Source of the DNA: Alisma plantago-aquatica
Taxonomy: Eukaryota; Streptophyta; Magnoliopsida; Alismatales; Alismataceae
Length of the DNA stretch: 64,000 nucleotides
Assembly (NCBI GenBank): GCA_963693085.1
Contig: OY856410.1
Span: forward strand, 565,108,406-565,172,405
Direction: 5' to 3'
The position numbers were made by a program, and so were the translations under genes. Positions 22,400-34,910 of the stretch are shown one piece after another. Under the pieces are notes generated by a model. It saw nothing but the letters and a program-made list of their open reading frames with translations. It was not told where the DNA came from and did no database searches. Position 1 is the first letter of the stretch. Each line of letters starts with the position of its first letter.

Positions 22400-22640
22400 T
22401 ATCAGGTATGATCTAGATGCTTGACCCCATATCAGGTATAAGCTTTGTGTTTAGTGCCATATCGTGTATAAAATATGCCACATATCAGGCATCCATATTG
22501 GGCAGCATATCAGACATCCATATCGGGTATCATATCGGGCATCCATATCGGGTATTATATTGGGTATCATATCAGGCATCCATATCAGGTATCATATCGG
22601 GCATCCATACCGTGTATCATATCGGGTTACCGTGTTAGGT
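22400..22640 (+). repeat. CATATCGGGTAT-type minisatellite in the solo LTR
   Basis: Irregular tandem copies of about 18-20 bp such as CATATCGGGCATCCATATCG. Scattered single 'catatcgggt/catatcgtgc' copies continue to about 23590. Confidence 0.85.
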
Positions 22641-24118
22641 AAACCCATAAACTCATGATCCCTTCATTCTTCAAGGATCAACCTCATCATATAGTTGCTT
22701 GACATTCTAGACGTCTTATTGAATTCTCAAACCACAACCCATTTCACTAGGGCTAGGGTATATTGGGTTTCAATCCCTCGTCTAGGGTTTTCCACTTAAT
22801 TGGTTACATCATGCCATATCGTGCATGAAGTATGAGTTTGAACTTCATATTGTTCACAAGATAAAAGTAGGTGCTATTCTTTATCAATCTAGAGATATCA
22901 TTCATCTCATACATGTGGTATCGTCTACCACTCATCTCGGTTTACCCATCATATTGGGTTTCCAACTCTATGTTGATTAGAGTGTTCACCACTCCTATAT
23001 TGTATAAGAGGTGTAGTCTAGAGATGTATCATGTATAAGGATAAATCGATATCTCTCATATTGCAGAACAAGCATGACTCATAATGTGTATAAGCTAGCC
23101 TCCATCTTCATATTGGGTTAACCCCCTCTTGGGTTTCATATTGGTTTGAGGTGTTTCAAGCATATCGGGTTACACTTTGTTCTTGAATCCATCCTGATAT
23201 CGTGCATAAGTATTTTATTCATTTATTCATATAGTGCGCCAAACATGTGCTTCATGATATCATGCACAAGTGTATAATTACATGATCATATCGGGCAAGA
23301 AATACTTGCTGCCTCCACTCATATTGGGTTACTCAAATTAGGGTTTCAACATATCAAATTCCTTGAAGTGCCTACTTGACACTATATCGTGCATGGAGAC
23401 CTTACTTGCCTCCCTGTCATGCAAAGGTTTATGATTAACACCATATCATGTTCCAAGATGGTAGCATCATCTACATATCATCCAAGGGGATGTAATCTTA
23501 CAAGCATATCGTGCAAGTGATGCAAGTATAATACCCATGTCGGGTTAGAGCTACTTATGTGTATGCTTGAACCCGATATCACTTTATAAAATGATACCAT
23601 CTTCATCAAACTATAGACCTCCGTTATAATAGTTAAAGTTCATGGAAATAGGTCTAGGAAACTACTAGAACTCGTAATTTCATCAATTATTTTAGAAGAT
23701 TTTGGAATTTAAAAGTAGTTCATTTAAGCATAGCAATTTTGGTGATGAATAATAACATGATAGGGTTCAAGTTATATAACCCGCCTTGTGATCAGCTTCA
23801 AAGCTCCAAACTCCAAAGCTTCACATCCTAAGGTTGAAGAAGAACCTATCTAAGTTCCAGGGCTCCTTCACAACTCCTCCATGGATAAGAGATTACCATA
23901 GTTAAGTACTTGGTGAAGAAGGAAAGAAAGGAATATTCATAATCTGATATCCTTCTTCAACCAAGGTTGAAGGTGACCAAAGCCTTACCTAAAGCTTGGT
24001 GATTTTTTCTATCCTATCTCCTTGAGATGCTTTGCATGATACCTAAGGGTATTTTCATGATATCTCCAAGTGGAATGGTTATGAGGATCGTAAACTTTCA
24101 TAAGTTGGTGAAAGGTGA

Positions 24119-24130
24119 AGTATATATACT
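24119..24130 (-). promoter_or_regulatory. TATA box of the solo LTR
   Basis: On the minus strand the sequence is AGTATATATACTTCACC, about 910 bp from the LTR start. The 56000-60884 LTR has a TATA-like ttataaacac at a comparable distance (about 880 bp). Predicted LTR promoter; no transcription evidence. Confidence 0.5.
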
Positions 24131-25098
24131 TGATTTCATGAGATAAAGCATATATGAAGTGTCTTTCCCTCATGCTACTAGATGGCATGTGGCCATGCAT
24201 GGTTGAAACATGTACATGCATTCACACATGTATATCTTGCCATGAAAGAGTCTTGGGGTAACCTAGAGATAATATCTCAGCCCTTACTTATCTTGTTGGG
24301 CAAATTATCTCATCTTTCTCTCATTAAATAAGCAATCGGATACACTTTTTGTAAGGAACTTTGAAACCTGTCATGGGTCACCTACTTGAGGTTCTCTACC
24401 CATCATGGCCTTTTTCAAGGCTTAAAAAATCGATAGGAGGCTCCTACTTTGGCCCCGTGGCCAATAGGGCTCCTATCTCAAGTCTACAACTCGATACAAC
24501 ACATATAAAGCTTTTGCCTTCAACTCATTCTTGGTCTTTCATTACCAAGAGTATCATCACTCAATGGTGTTTCAAACATAGTGCCCCCATCTTTATATTT
24601 CCTCCAAAAGATACATAGAGGAATTAGGGTCACACTAGAGGTGGTAATTTTGCATTTCAACCCTATTCATTGGGTAAATTACAATTTGTACCAACATTGG
24701 TGCACACAGCACTAGCATTATTCAAACAAGTTATAACTTGGGATTTAGGCTTTCCACAAGCCACCTATTAGCATAATTCTCTTTCTTATGATACTAAAAC
24801 ACTTAGAACACATTCCGCATGTGTCATTTTGCAATATAACCACTCATCTTGGGTAAATTGCACTTTTCATTCAGACTTTCATATATTGCACAAATAGTTT
24901 GCAATTAAGCTCAAACTTGAAAATAAACTTCACAAGAAGCCTTAATTACTTTTCAAGAGTTTAGAACCAGTTGGTAAGTAACTTACATAAGAAAAAATTC
25001 TAGGGTTAATCCATAACCCAGGTTAGGGGTATTACAATGTGGGCATGACGGAGGTGGCTCAGTGGCAACCTTGGCTTGGCGGTGGACTAAGTGCATCT

Positions 25099-25203
25099 TC
25101 AACATGTGCACAATGGCACTCCGATCATGGTTGTGGGATGGAGCATCTTCAACACAGGCATGATGGTGTCCCGATCATGGTCGTCGGCTGGGGGCTTGGT
25201 CAT
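25099..25203 (-). CDS. short candidate ORF behind a TATA box, unrecognised
   Basis: A 34-codon frame beginning at a good-context ATG (gctgccATGacc) and opening MTKPPADDHDRDTIMP. It lies about 130 bp downstream (on the minus strand) of a TATAAAAC box and a CT-rich leader-like stretch. It may be the start of an exon whose continuation was displaced by the solo LTR, since similar words continue at 19650-19900. The product is not recognised. It may be non-coding. Confidence 0.25.
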   Translation of the reverse strand: MTKPPADDHDRDTIMPVLKMLHPTTMIGVPLCTC

Positions 25204-25330
25204 GGCAGCGGCGGGCGCAACAGTAGGGTGGATCTGAGCAGACAAGCTAGATGGGACGGCGGCGGATGGGAGAAGATGGACTGGAATGGAAGAGACACAT
25301 CAAAACAAAGGAGAGAGTGGGGGTAGGGTG

Positions 25331-25338
25331 GTTTTATA
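25331..25338 (-). promoter_or_regulatory. TATA box, minus strand
   Basis: The minus strand reads GGCTATAAAACCACC, followed by a C/T-rich leader-like stretch (ctctctcc, ctcttcc) and then the ATG at 25203. The arrangement resembles a plant core promoter. Predicted from sequence only. Confidence 0.4.
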
Positions 25339-25341
25339 GCC

Positions 25342-26055
25342 ACAGTTGTCCGTTCAACTTCTTGCACTTTGCTTATTTTGGTCTAGCACTATGTGAGTGA
25401 GCCTCCTCGATACAACACGCGGATGGCTAAAAGTAATGGTTGTTGTGTGTCTCGAGGTTGGGATGAGAATATTGGTGTAAATGGTGTGCTCTATATCAGT
25501 ATTCTCATAATTAAAATAGTCCACCGAGCTAGTCCTAGTCTTAGACATAAGAAATGAATTGGTCATGTTTCTCTACTACAAGTGTGATATAATTACAAAA
25601 ATGCATCCACAACTTCAGAGTCAGAGGAATGAGATTAGAGAAATCTTTGGAAACATACCAACATCTACTAACCATGTAGTAGCTGTGGGACTTCATTTTC
25701 ATCTTCATTCATGTGTTGTTTATACTATAATGTTCACCATATTCATACGTCACCTACAAGGGGTCCTAATAGTTTTTATAAAGATGGGGTTGTGGGGTTA
25801 TGCACTTTCACATTTATATATAATGAACTAATTGAAAAGATTCAACTATATTGTTTTAGTTTCATAAGTTAATTATATATGCATACTTATATAGATATTG
25901 ACTTTGGATTATTGTATTTGTTGCTAACAATCAAATTATTACATAGCATTGTATGTTGTAAGTAGAAGTAAGTTTTGCAAGATACTTTTATCATTTGGAA
26001 CATTTTGTAGGATTTTATGAAGGTGATTTAGTGGGAATATTAAAAAAATTCCATT
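25342..26055. other. spacer, nothing recognised
   Basis: AT-rich DNA left of the LTR array. No gene, RNA or element boundary was seen apart from the target duplication at its right edge (26056-26060). Confidence 0.5.
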
Positions 26056-27140
26056 TATACTATAACATATTGAATCTTGGATTCAATTGCAATTTTACCC
26101 ATTTTCAATCCTTTCATTTCCTTCTTATCCTATTGGACTTTTCTCTAAATTTCCTAGATTATTCCATCCTCTTTGGCCTCAATGATGAATTTGAGCTATA
26201 GTTGATGGCTTGAATTATGACAATGAATGGGTGTTTGCACAAATATCTCAAATTATGTGTTAATTAGAGCCTAATAATGTAAATTGGACAATTATGAGAT
26301 ATAATGAGTATATTATGTTAATTTAGAGTACCAGTGGCTTTTCGGGATAAGAATTAAGAATTAATGTGAAAATTGAGTTTAATTAGTGAGATAATCACCC
26401 TTTTATCTTCTCTCTCCTCATAATTGTTATTAAAGAATTAAAAATGAGAATAAGAGGTGGGACATGACACATGATTGAATTTATAATATCCATCTTGAAT
26501 ATTATTAAATAAATTGCTAAGAAAATAGCTTTGTATTCATTCACCCTATTAAAATGCATTAATATACACATTAATGGACAATATAGTGGTTGATGGACAT
26601 ATCTCATGGAAAATGAAAATATAATTACATATCATCAATCTAGGCATTAATATTAGCCTATGGTTCAAATTTGAGGTCATTTGACCCATGTTTGACCCTC
26701 CAAATTGATTTTACAAAAACTGTTTATAGATTGACTATGGTTTGATTATTATTTCATTGATGCGAGCATTTAAGCTAACGTTTTCGTTATTTCTCGCATG
26801 TCGCACGTTACTACATTCGATTTTATCCCCTCTACACGATCCAATGGCCAGGGTTTGATAATTTGAAACTAGAAACGATCCAACAGCTCCAAAGTCATCC
26901 TCTACCTCAGCCTCACGCGAGCCAGCAGTCGTTTTGCGGCCGATTCATTTGACGAGCCCGTTCTCCCTCGACTGACCATCAATTCGCGTAATTTCTTTAC
27001 AGTTGAGTTCATCTATCTCTTCCATTTCCAACAAGCCTTATCTCCTCTCTTCTCTCGCCTTGTGAACGAAATGCCCATTAAGGCAGCCACAACCCTCTCC
27101 ACCGCTGGTTCATAGCAGAGCCTATGGCTCATCTCCCGCC

Positions 27141-27150
27141 TATATAAAGG
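27141..27150 (+). promoter_or_regulatory. TATA box of LTR1
   Basis: TATATAAAGG in the context cccgccTATATAAAGGcacg, 1,080 bp into the LTR. It is conserved at 32645 and 37900 in the other two copies, followed in all three by 'gagaa(c/t)cctcaagcca'. Confidence 0.7.
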
Positions 27151-28421
27151 CACGCTGAGAACCCTCAAGCCACGAGCAAGCCTCCTCGTTCAATTTTCTC
27201 CCAACTAACCTATAGGTCCATGACATTCTTGTTTTTCCCTCCAACAAACTCCACACCAGCACCGGCTCCTCCTCCAGCTTCAGTTCAATTGGATCCGCGG
27301 TAAGCTTCCCTGACCTCCGTCCTTCACTTTCCCTTCATTGCTTTGGCTTGATACACCCCCGAGCATCACATCCTATAACTTCATGTCTGACCTCCATCGA
27401 CACTCACCGTCAAGCTTGTTCTGTGCTCCTCTGCCTGTGCCAACACCTTCGTGGACCTCAACTCGACTCCACAAACACGTCGAGACCTTAGTTGTTGCTT
27501 CCATTATGTTTACGTGGTAGTTTTCCCCAATTTCGTTGTCCCCTATTTCCACCCATCTTAGCTAGACTGTGCGATCTCCCGGGCACCGGAGGGTTGTTCC
27601 TCTGGTTCATTGATCTTGCCTTAACTCAGCGACCTCAAGATCTCAGTACGATGCTTTGGCCTAGGCTTTGGATCGAAGCCTCACAGCTTCAGGCTATTGC
27701 TCACTGCCATGGCTTGGAGCTCAACAAACCAGGTCTTGGAATGACCCAGATGCTCCCATAGACTTAATCACCTAATTAAAAATGCAAGGGTGTTTTTGGT
27801 GTTTCACACCCGCTTTTGATCTAACAAAGTCAATTCTCATTTCAAGTGAAACAACAAATCTACCCCTGTGATTTTAATCAATCGATTTATAACGCAAGGG
27901 CAGTTTGGTCTTTTTGCCATTTGCTTAGTCGCTTTTAACCAAAGTCACGTGAGTGCAGACCCACTACATGGGAAAATGTGATTGGCCCAGGTCAGCGTGG
28001 GCCCTACCTCTTGCGAAGCTTTTTTGCCCACGTGGCTTTTTCTCAAATTGTGATTGGTCAGATTTCAATAATTCACAATAAATCGTAGGATTATCAGAAA
28101 AATACAAATAAATAGTCTTTGGAAAAAATTCGTGCAGAATCTGAATTTATGGTTTTCAAGTATCGATTTGCATCACTATTTTGATTTTTATTATAAAAAA
28201 CACTTTAGTGCCTTAGAATATGTAGTAAATAATATTTAAACTCCAAATTTAAGAAATAAATATTTTTTTAATCAGAAGAATCCAAGTAATCGTTTGGTCC
28301 TAATTTTGAGTCCCAATTTAATGGTTTTCATAAAAGGTCCAAAATTAGGGATTCTCACATAATATGATTCATAAACCCTGATCCATGTGTATCAATTTGT
28401 ATCTAGGATAAAAGTGACATT

Positions 28422-28651
28422 TTTTATGACGTGGGAACCCTCCCCAAGAACACGCCACTATTGTGACCTGCCCTAGCAAGGTAAACCCCCAAAGACCTGT
28501 AACGTCCGCACATCAGCATCCAAATGGTCGCATCAGAGGCCGGCTGACGCTGTGGGGAAATAATTGTCGAATAGCACTACGGAGAGAATGATACCTGGGA
28601 CCATTCATGAGGGGCACCTGTGCTTGACCAACCGAGCTACTACTCACCGGC
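28422..28651 (-). mobile_element. tRNA-derived SINE inserted in LTR1
   Basis: A 230 bp segment present only in LTR1, bracketed by a perfect 16 bp duplication, ggataaaagtgacatt (28406-28421 and 28652-28667). The empty site, 'aggataaacgtgacattgg' or 'aggataaaagtgacattgg', is seen in LTR2 and LTR3. On the minus strand it starts with a Pol III A-box-like TAGCTCGGTTGG (plus 28628-28639), followed about 32 nt later by a weak B-box-like GGTATCATTC (plus 28586-28595), and ends in a short A run. A tRNA-headed SINE is the best fit. Confidence 0.8.
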
Positions 28652-29645
28652 GGATAAAAGTGACATTGGACACATTAAATTGATGAAAGGTCCTCTCTAG
28701 GAATCTCAAGTGAGGTATGTATGTGAAACCCTATTTATTTATGAGTTTTAACACTATCCTTCAGTTGGGCATTTGATATCCAACCCTAATTTCCAATGAG
28801 GCATTGCTTAGCCTTTATTCTCTTCATTGCCTTCTTGTGGCACTTTTAATTCAATTATTCTAGGGTCTTGGACCCCATTTGCAAAGTTATTTAAATTCAT
28901 TATATATGTCATTGAAATACTTTAGCATGACGATGAAAATGACTAATTAACTAATGTAGTGTACATGAGTACAAACCACCCATAGTTTTGGGCATTAGCG
29001 CAGGGGAATGTGGCCACTCTCCCCACGGGAATGTGATAACTCTCCCCACTTTATATATATTTGGGTGTTAGGGAATGTGTTACTCTCCCTCACCCAGAGG
29101 TTGAGATCTAGTAGGTGCCTCAGCCTTATATTAGTTTAATGTAGTCACATTTAATCATGTGTGCAACTTATTATTATTTAACTCGGTAGAAATTCTTATT
29201 TTCTTTACTTGCGTCATATTCTTAACCCTCTTAGCACAGTGAATCTTTATTATTTCTTGTTTTAGTTTATAATTGTCCTTATTCTTTATTTGACACATAC
29301 ATTTTCTCTCCTCTTGTTGGGTGATACCAACCACCCATGTTAGGATCAGAGTGCGCAATAGGAGCATGGTGAACCAACCTATGACTAGGTAAAAGGACTC
29401 CATCCTTCCCTCCTGAAATTATTTGTTAAGTTATTTTTATTGGAGACATATTTTTGTAGTCTAGTTTCCCTCTACTTAGATCCTCTTTTTTGATAAAGCA
29501 TGTACATCCTTTTGAGAAAATTTCAATGTACTCTTTATTTAAATTGAATATAGTCAAACTTTTTAACTTCTGTTGCTATCCAATTGGATTTTGTTTACCA
29601 TTGTTATTAGTAGAGAGGTGGATTGATTTTTCCTTATTTATAGGA

Positions 29646-29658
29646 TTGTATCAGAGCC
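29646..29658 (+). other. primer-binding site, internal region 1
   Basis: ttgtatcagagcc differs at one base from TGGTATCAGAGCC, the sequence complementary to the 3' end of plant initiator tRNA-Met. It lies 3 bp after the LTR1 end. Confidence 0.75.
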
Positions 29659-31530
29659 AATGGTACTCGGATCCTTTACTATTTCAATATGTCTCCTTAG
29701 TTAGAAACCCTTACCTCATATCATCTTCCTATTAGTTCACCTTATAATTGACTTATGATGAAAGGTTGATATAGCAGCCAAAAAAATATTAGAAATATCT
29801 TAGTCAACTTTTATGTGATTAGCCTATTAGGTAGCTACTAGGGCATGAAATTGAAAGTGATGGTGTTTAGAAAGGTCAAAACTTGGTGGTTGACAATATT
29901 TTCCTCCGTGCCACTAGCTTGGTTTACGGGGACTCCCGAGTTCATATGACACTGGCCTGGCCTGATCTGTTACGGAATGCTTGAAATAGCATACCTTTAG
30001 GCAAATTACCTCACTGTTAAGTATCCTTATAAACAAAATAAAATCACCTTGTGACCTATACGTTCCTTATATGATAATTAGATGTCCATGTTTAGGGTTA
30101 GTTTACCCTATACTAGACTTTGAAGTTTGGTAATAGTGATTAGTAAAACAATTAAATGTTGGGTCTTATACATATTTAGACTCACACTTTTGCCTCTAGC
30201 ATAGTTTGACTTAGTCAACCCTTTTAAGTGGAGTAGTAGTAATGGTACCTTGATAGATTTTGGAATTGCTGATTTTGAGGATGAAACCCTTTTAAAGGGA
30301 TGGAGTCCTACAATACATTGAAATCTAGCTACTCTAAAATTTGGAAACCTTGACTCCATAGACAACATATTAGTGATATTATATGATTTATTTTGACTAA
30401 AACAAATTATTGTAACTTGTTTGTTTATATACAAATGAATATATAATAAGTCATATAATGAATCATTCATATGCATGAACCCCAACAAATACTTAGTATG
30501 AGTAACTCACTAGTTGTGAATACACATAATGTTGACCATGTCACCCTAATTATATGATAAATAGAACTAATGCATACTAAGAATGCATAACCTATAATGG
30601 TCATTTTGACCTAAACCTTAAGATGTAATCATCTAGCCTTAACATATACATATATACAGATGTGTCCTTAATTTCCTCATGATACATTAGTGACATTAGG
30701 TGTCATCATCAGATAATATACTTTGATGCATATAAATGGATTATAATCACCTAATCATAACTTAGTATATGAGTCAATTCATTAAAGTGGAATGTGTTCC
30801 ACCTTATTCCCTAAAATACATATAATGACTCAAATGTGATAAAGGGTAATTGGATTTACATAAGCATGATTATTAAGTCTAAAATTCCAAATGCATAATG
30901 TGATGTTCAATGAATAATTTATAATATGAAGTGTAATTAGGAGAAAATGATTAATAATGAAATTAATACGAGTATGAAAAGTGATGTAACAATGTGTAAT
31001 ATAGGTGTAAGAAATTAATGTGACATTATTTAAACTTAATAACTTGTTGGATAATATTATCTTTTTCTTACAAAATTATTTGTGATAATTCTCTATGAAG
31101 GTAATATGAGGATAATGGAGAATAAATTTGAGTTATTAAGGATGGTGACCTAATTCATTAATAAATATTGAGATGATTTAGTAAACCCTAATTGTGCTCA
31201 AAATTCTTTACTAGTAATGAGAAATACATATGATTTGTGCATAATGTTGAGATGTAATTCTTTTGACAGTAATGTGAATACATTGTGACACAATTAATTA
31301 AAAAATAAAGAAGATGTAATTTCAAAATGAAGATAATGCTAATAAGAGAAAGATGCTAATTGTGTTATATTTGATAAAAGGTAATATGAATAGTCAAAAG
31401 CTTAGTAAATTTGACTTATGTGTAGTGCATGTGAAGTACCATAGATCAGAAGTAACCACATAGTTTCTAGGTGTTGGGATGTTACGTACTCACCCTTCCC
31501 TCTTGTTGTGATTTTGAGGATGAAATCTTC

Positions 31531-31547
31531 TTTAAGGGGTGGAGTGA
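31531..31547 (+). other. polypurine tract before LTR2
   Basis: tttaaggggtggagtga lies directly upstream of the LTR2 TG start. It would prime plus-strand DNA synthesis. Confidence 0.6.
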
Positions 31548-34500
31548 TGTAACATACTGAATCTTGGATTCAATTGCAATTCTACCCATTTTCAATCCTT
31601 TCATTTCCTTCTTATCCTTTTGGACTTTTCCCTAAATTTTCCTAGCTTTTTCTATCCTCTTTGGCCTCAATTTTGAATTTGAGCTATAGTTGATGGCTTG
31701 AATTATATTTACCCACATTCATGACAATGAATGAGTATTTGCACAAATATGTCAAATTATGTGTTAATTAGAGCCTAATAATGCAAATTGGATGATTATG
31801 GCAGATAGTGAGTAGATTATGTTAATTTAGAGTAATAGTGGCCTTTTGGGATAAGAAATAAGAATTAATGTGAAATTGAGTTTAATTAATGAGATAATCA
31901 CCCTCTTATCTTCCCTCTCCTCCTAATTGTTATTAAAGCATTAAAAAGGAGAATAAGAGGTGGGACATGACACTTGAATGAATTTATAATTTGCATCCTA
32001 AATATTATTAAAGAAATCGCTAAGAAAATAGCTTTGTATTAATTCACCCTATTAAAATTTATTAATATACACATTAATGGACAATATAGTGGTTTATGGC
32101 CATATCTCACAAAAAATGAAAATCTTATTACATAGCATCAATCTAGGCATTAATATTAGCCTATGGTGAAAATTTGAGGTCATTTGATTCATGTTTGACC
32201 CTCTAAAAGAATTTTACAAGAATTGACAATAGATTGACAATGGTTTGATTATTATTTCATTGATGCCAGAATTTAAGCTAAAGTTTCCGTTATTCCTCGC
32301 CTGTCACCACATTACTGCATTTAATTTTATCCCCTCCATGTGATCCAATGGCCAGGGTTTGATAATCTAAAATCCTACCCAATCCAATGACTCCAAAGTC
32401 ATCCTCTACCTCAGTGTCACACGAGCTAACAGCCGTTTTGCGGCCAATTTATTTGACGAACCCATTCTCCCTCGACTGACCATCAATTCATGTAATTTCT
32501 TCATAGTTGAGTTCGTATCTCTCTACCATTTCAAGAAAGCATTAACACCCATCTTCTCTCGCCTTGTGCACAAAACACCCATTAGGGCAGCGACAACCCT
32601 CTTTAGCGCCATTTCACAGCAGAGCATGTGGATCATCTCCCACCTATATAAAGGCACGTCGAGAACCCTCAAGCCACAAGCAAGCTGCCTCCTCATTCAA
32701 TTTTCTCCCAACTGACCTGTAGGTCCCCGACCTACTCATTTTTTGCTTCAGCAAACTCCACGTTACACCAGATCCTACTCCACCTTCGGTTCAATTGGGT
32801 ACATGGTAAGCTTCCCTGACCTCTGTCCTTCACTTTCCCTTCATTGCTTTGTCTCGATATGCCCCCAAATGTTGCATCCTATAACTTCATGCCCGACCTC
32901 CATTGGCACTCACTATTAGGCTTGTTTTTTGCTCCTCTGACCACTCCAACGCCTTCCTAGACCTCGACTCGACTCCACAAATGCGTCGAGACCTTAGTTG
33001 TTGCTTCCATTATATTTTCGGGGTAGTTTTCCCTGATTTTGTTGTCCCTTACTTTCCACCCATCTTGGCAGGACTACATAAGCACCAAGGCACCATAGGG
33101 ATGTTCCTATAGTTCATTGACTTTGCCTTAACTTCACGAAGGTATCAGGAACCTCAAGATCTCAGTACAGTGCTTTGGCCTAGGTTTTGGATCGAAGCCT
33201 CGCAGCTTCAGGCTACTGCTCGCGGCCATGGCCTAAAGCTGAACAAACTAGGTCCTAGAATGACCTAGTTGCCGCCACAGATTTAATCACCTAATTAAAA
33301 TTGCAAGTGTGTTTTCAATGTTTCATGCCCGATTTTGATCTAACAAATGCAATTCTCATTTCAAGTGAAACGACAATTCTACCCCCACATTTTCAATTAA
33401 TTGATTTACAATGCAAGGGCAGTTTGGTCTTTTCAACATTCACTTAGTTGCTTTTGACCAGAGTCACATGAGCGTGGACCCGCTACCTGGACAAATGTGA
33501 TTGTCCTAGGTTAGCATGGGCCCAACTTTTGTGCCCTACCTCTTGCGAAATCTTTTTGCCCACATGGATTTTTCTCGAATTGGGATTGGTCAAATTTTAA
33601 TAATTCACAATAAATTGTAGGATTATTGGAAAATACAAATAAATAGTCGTTGGAAAGAATTTTTTGTGTAGAATCCGACTTTATAGTTTTCAAGTATCAA
33701 TTTAAATCCTTGTTTTGATGTTTATTATGAAAACCACTTTAGTGCCTTAAAATATGTAATAAATTTATTTTAACTCCAAACTAAAGAAATAATTATGTTT
33801 TCTTAAATAGGAGAATACAAGTAAGTTCAAATTTGATGGTTTTCATTAAAGGTCCAAAATTAGGGTTCCTCGCATAATATGATTCATAAACTCTAATCCA
33901 TGTGTATAAACTTGTATCTAGGATAAACGTGACATTGGACACATTTAATTGGTGAAAGGTCCTCTCTAGGAATCTCAAGTGAGGTATGTATGTGCAACCC
34001 TATTTATTTGAGTTTGAACACTATCCTTAAGTTTGGCATTTCACATCCAACCCTAATTTCCAATGAGGCATTTCTTAGCCTTTATTCTCTTTATTGCCTT
34101 CTTGTGGCACTTTTAATTCAATTATCTAGGGTCTTGGACCCCATTTGCAAAGTTATTTAAATTTCTTATATCTACCATTGAAATACTTTAGCATGATGAT
34201 GAAAATGACTAATTAACTGATGTAGTGTACATGAGTACAAACCACCCATAGTTTTGGAAATGAGTGCAGGGGAATGTGACCACTCTCCCCAGGGGACTTT
34301 GATAACTCTCCCCACCTTACATATATTCAGGTGTTTGGGAATGTGTTACTCTCCCTCACCTAGAGGTTGAGGTCAGGTAGGTACATCATCCCTATATTAG
34401 TTTAATGTAGTCACATTTAAACATGCATGCAACTTATTATTGTTTAACTTTCCAGAAGTTCTTATTTGCTTTACTTGCCTCATATTCTTGACCCTCTTAG

Positions 34501-34910
34501 CATAGTGAATCTTTATTATTTCCTACTTTAGTTTATAATTGTCCTTATTCTTTATTTGACACATACATTTTCTCTCCTCTTGCTGGGTAATCCCAACCAC
34601 CCAGGTTAGGATCAGAGTGCACAACAGGAGCATGGTGAACCAGCCTATGAGTAGGAAAAAGGAGTCCATCCTTCCCTCCTGAAATTGTATCTATTATGTT
34701 ATTTTTATTGGAGGCATATTGTTGTAGTCTAGTTTCCCTCTACTTAGATCCTCTTTTTGTATAAAGCATGTATACCCTTTTGGTAAAATTTTAATGCACT
34801 CTTTATTTAAATTGAATATAGTCAAAGTTTTTAACTTCTGTAGCTAAATAATTGGATTTTGATTACAACAATTATTAGTAGAGAGGTGGATTGATTTCAC
34901 CTTATTTACA
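31548..34910 (+). repeat. LTR2 of the array
   Basis: It starts TGTAACATACTG and ends CCTTATTTACA, 3,363 bp, with intact TG...CA ends. The TATA box is at 32645-32654. It lacks the SINE and so shows the pre-insertion site. Confidence 0.88.

Larger units (their letters stand above)
19902..25036 (-). mobile_element. solo LTR, 5.1 kb, chromovirus-type
   Basis: It is bounded by a perfect 5 bp target duplication, atgtg, at 19897-19901 and 25037-25041. On the minus strand it begins TGTAATACCCCTAACC and ends GTCATTACA. Several long stretches align with the 4.9 kb LTR at 56000-60884: the start region ('ctcttgaaaagtaattaaggc'), the 'ggcagagagttatatctctcgctggga' block (plus 20370-20400), and the 'tactctcaggtcctt' block. 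No internal region or second LTR is attached, so it is the product of LTR-LTR recombination. It contains its own minisatellites (21565-21790, 22400-22640) and a TATA box about 910 bp from its start. Confidence 0.85.
26061..29642 (+). repeat. LTR1 of the array (carries a SINE)
   Basis: It aligns from 'taacat.ctgaatcttggattcaattg' to '...gtagagaggtggattgat...ccttatttata' with LTR2 and LTR3. Its terminal dinucleotides have decayed from TG/CA to TA/TA. It is about 215 bp longer than the others because of the SINE at 28422-28651 and its extra target copy. The TATA box is at 27141. Open frames inside it are not conserved intact in the other two copies and are treated as non-coding. Confidence 0.88.
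29643..31547 (+). other. internal region 1 of the LTR array, non-coding
   Basis: 1.9 kb between LTR1 and LTR2, very similar throughout to 34911-36805. It starts at the primer-binding site and ends at the polypurine tract. No gag, protease, reverse transcriptase or integrase motif is seen in any frame. A relatively G+C-rich block (about 29880-29980, 'tttacggggactcccgagttcatatgac') stands out as well conserved between the two copies and may be an RNA signal such as packaging. Confidence 0.8.

Noticed and set aside
29155..29735. Open frames of about 80 codons in LTR1 and similar frames in LTR2, LTR3 and the solo LTRs
   Set aside because: The corresponding frames are broken or absent in the sister LTR copies, so there is no sign of coding constraint.
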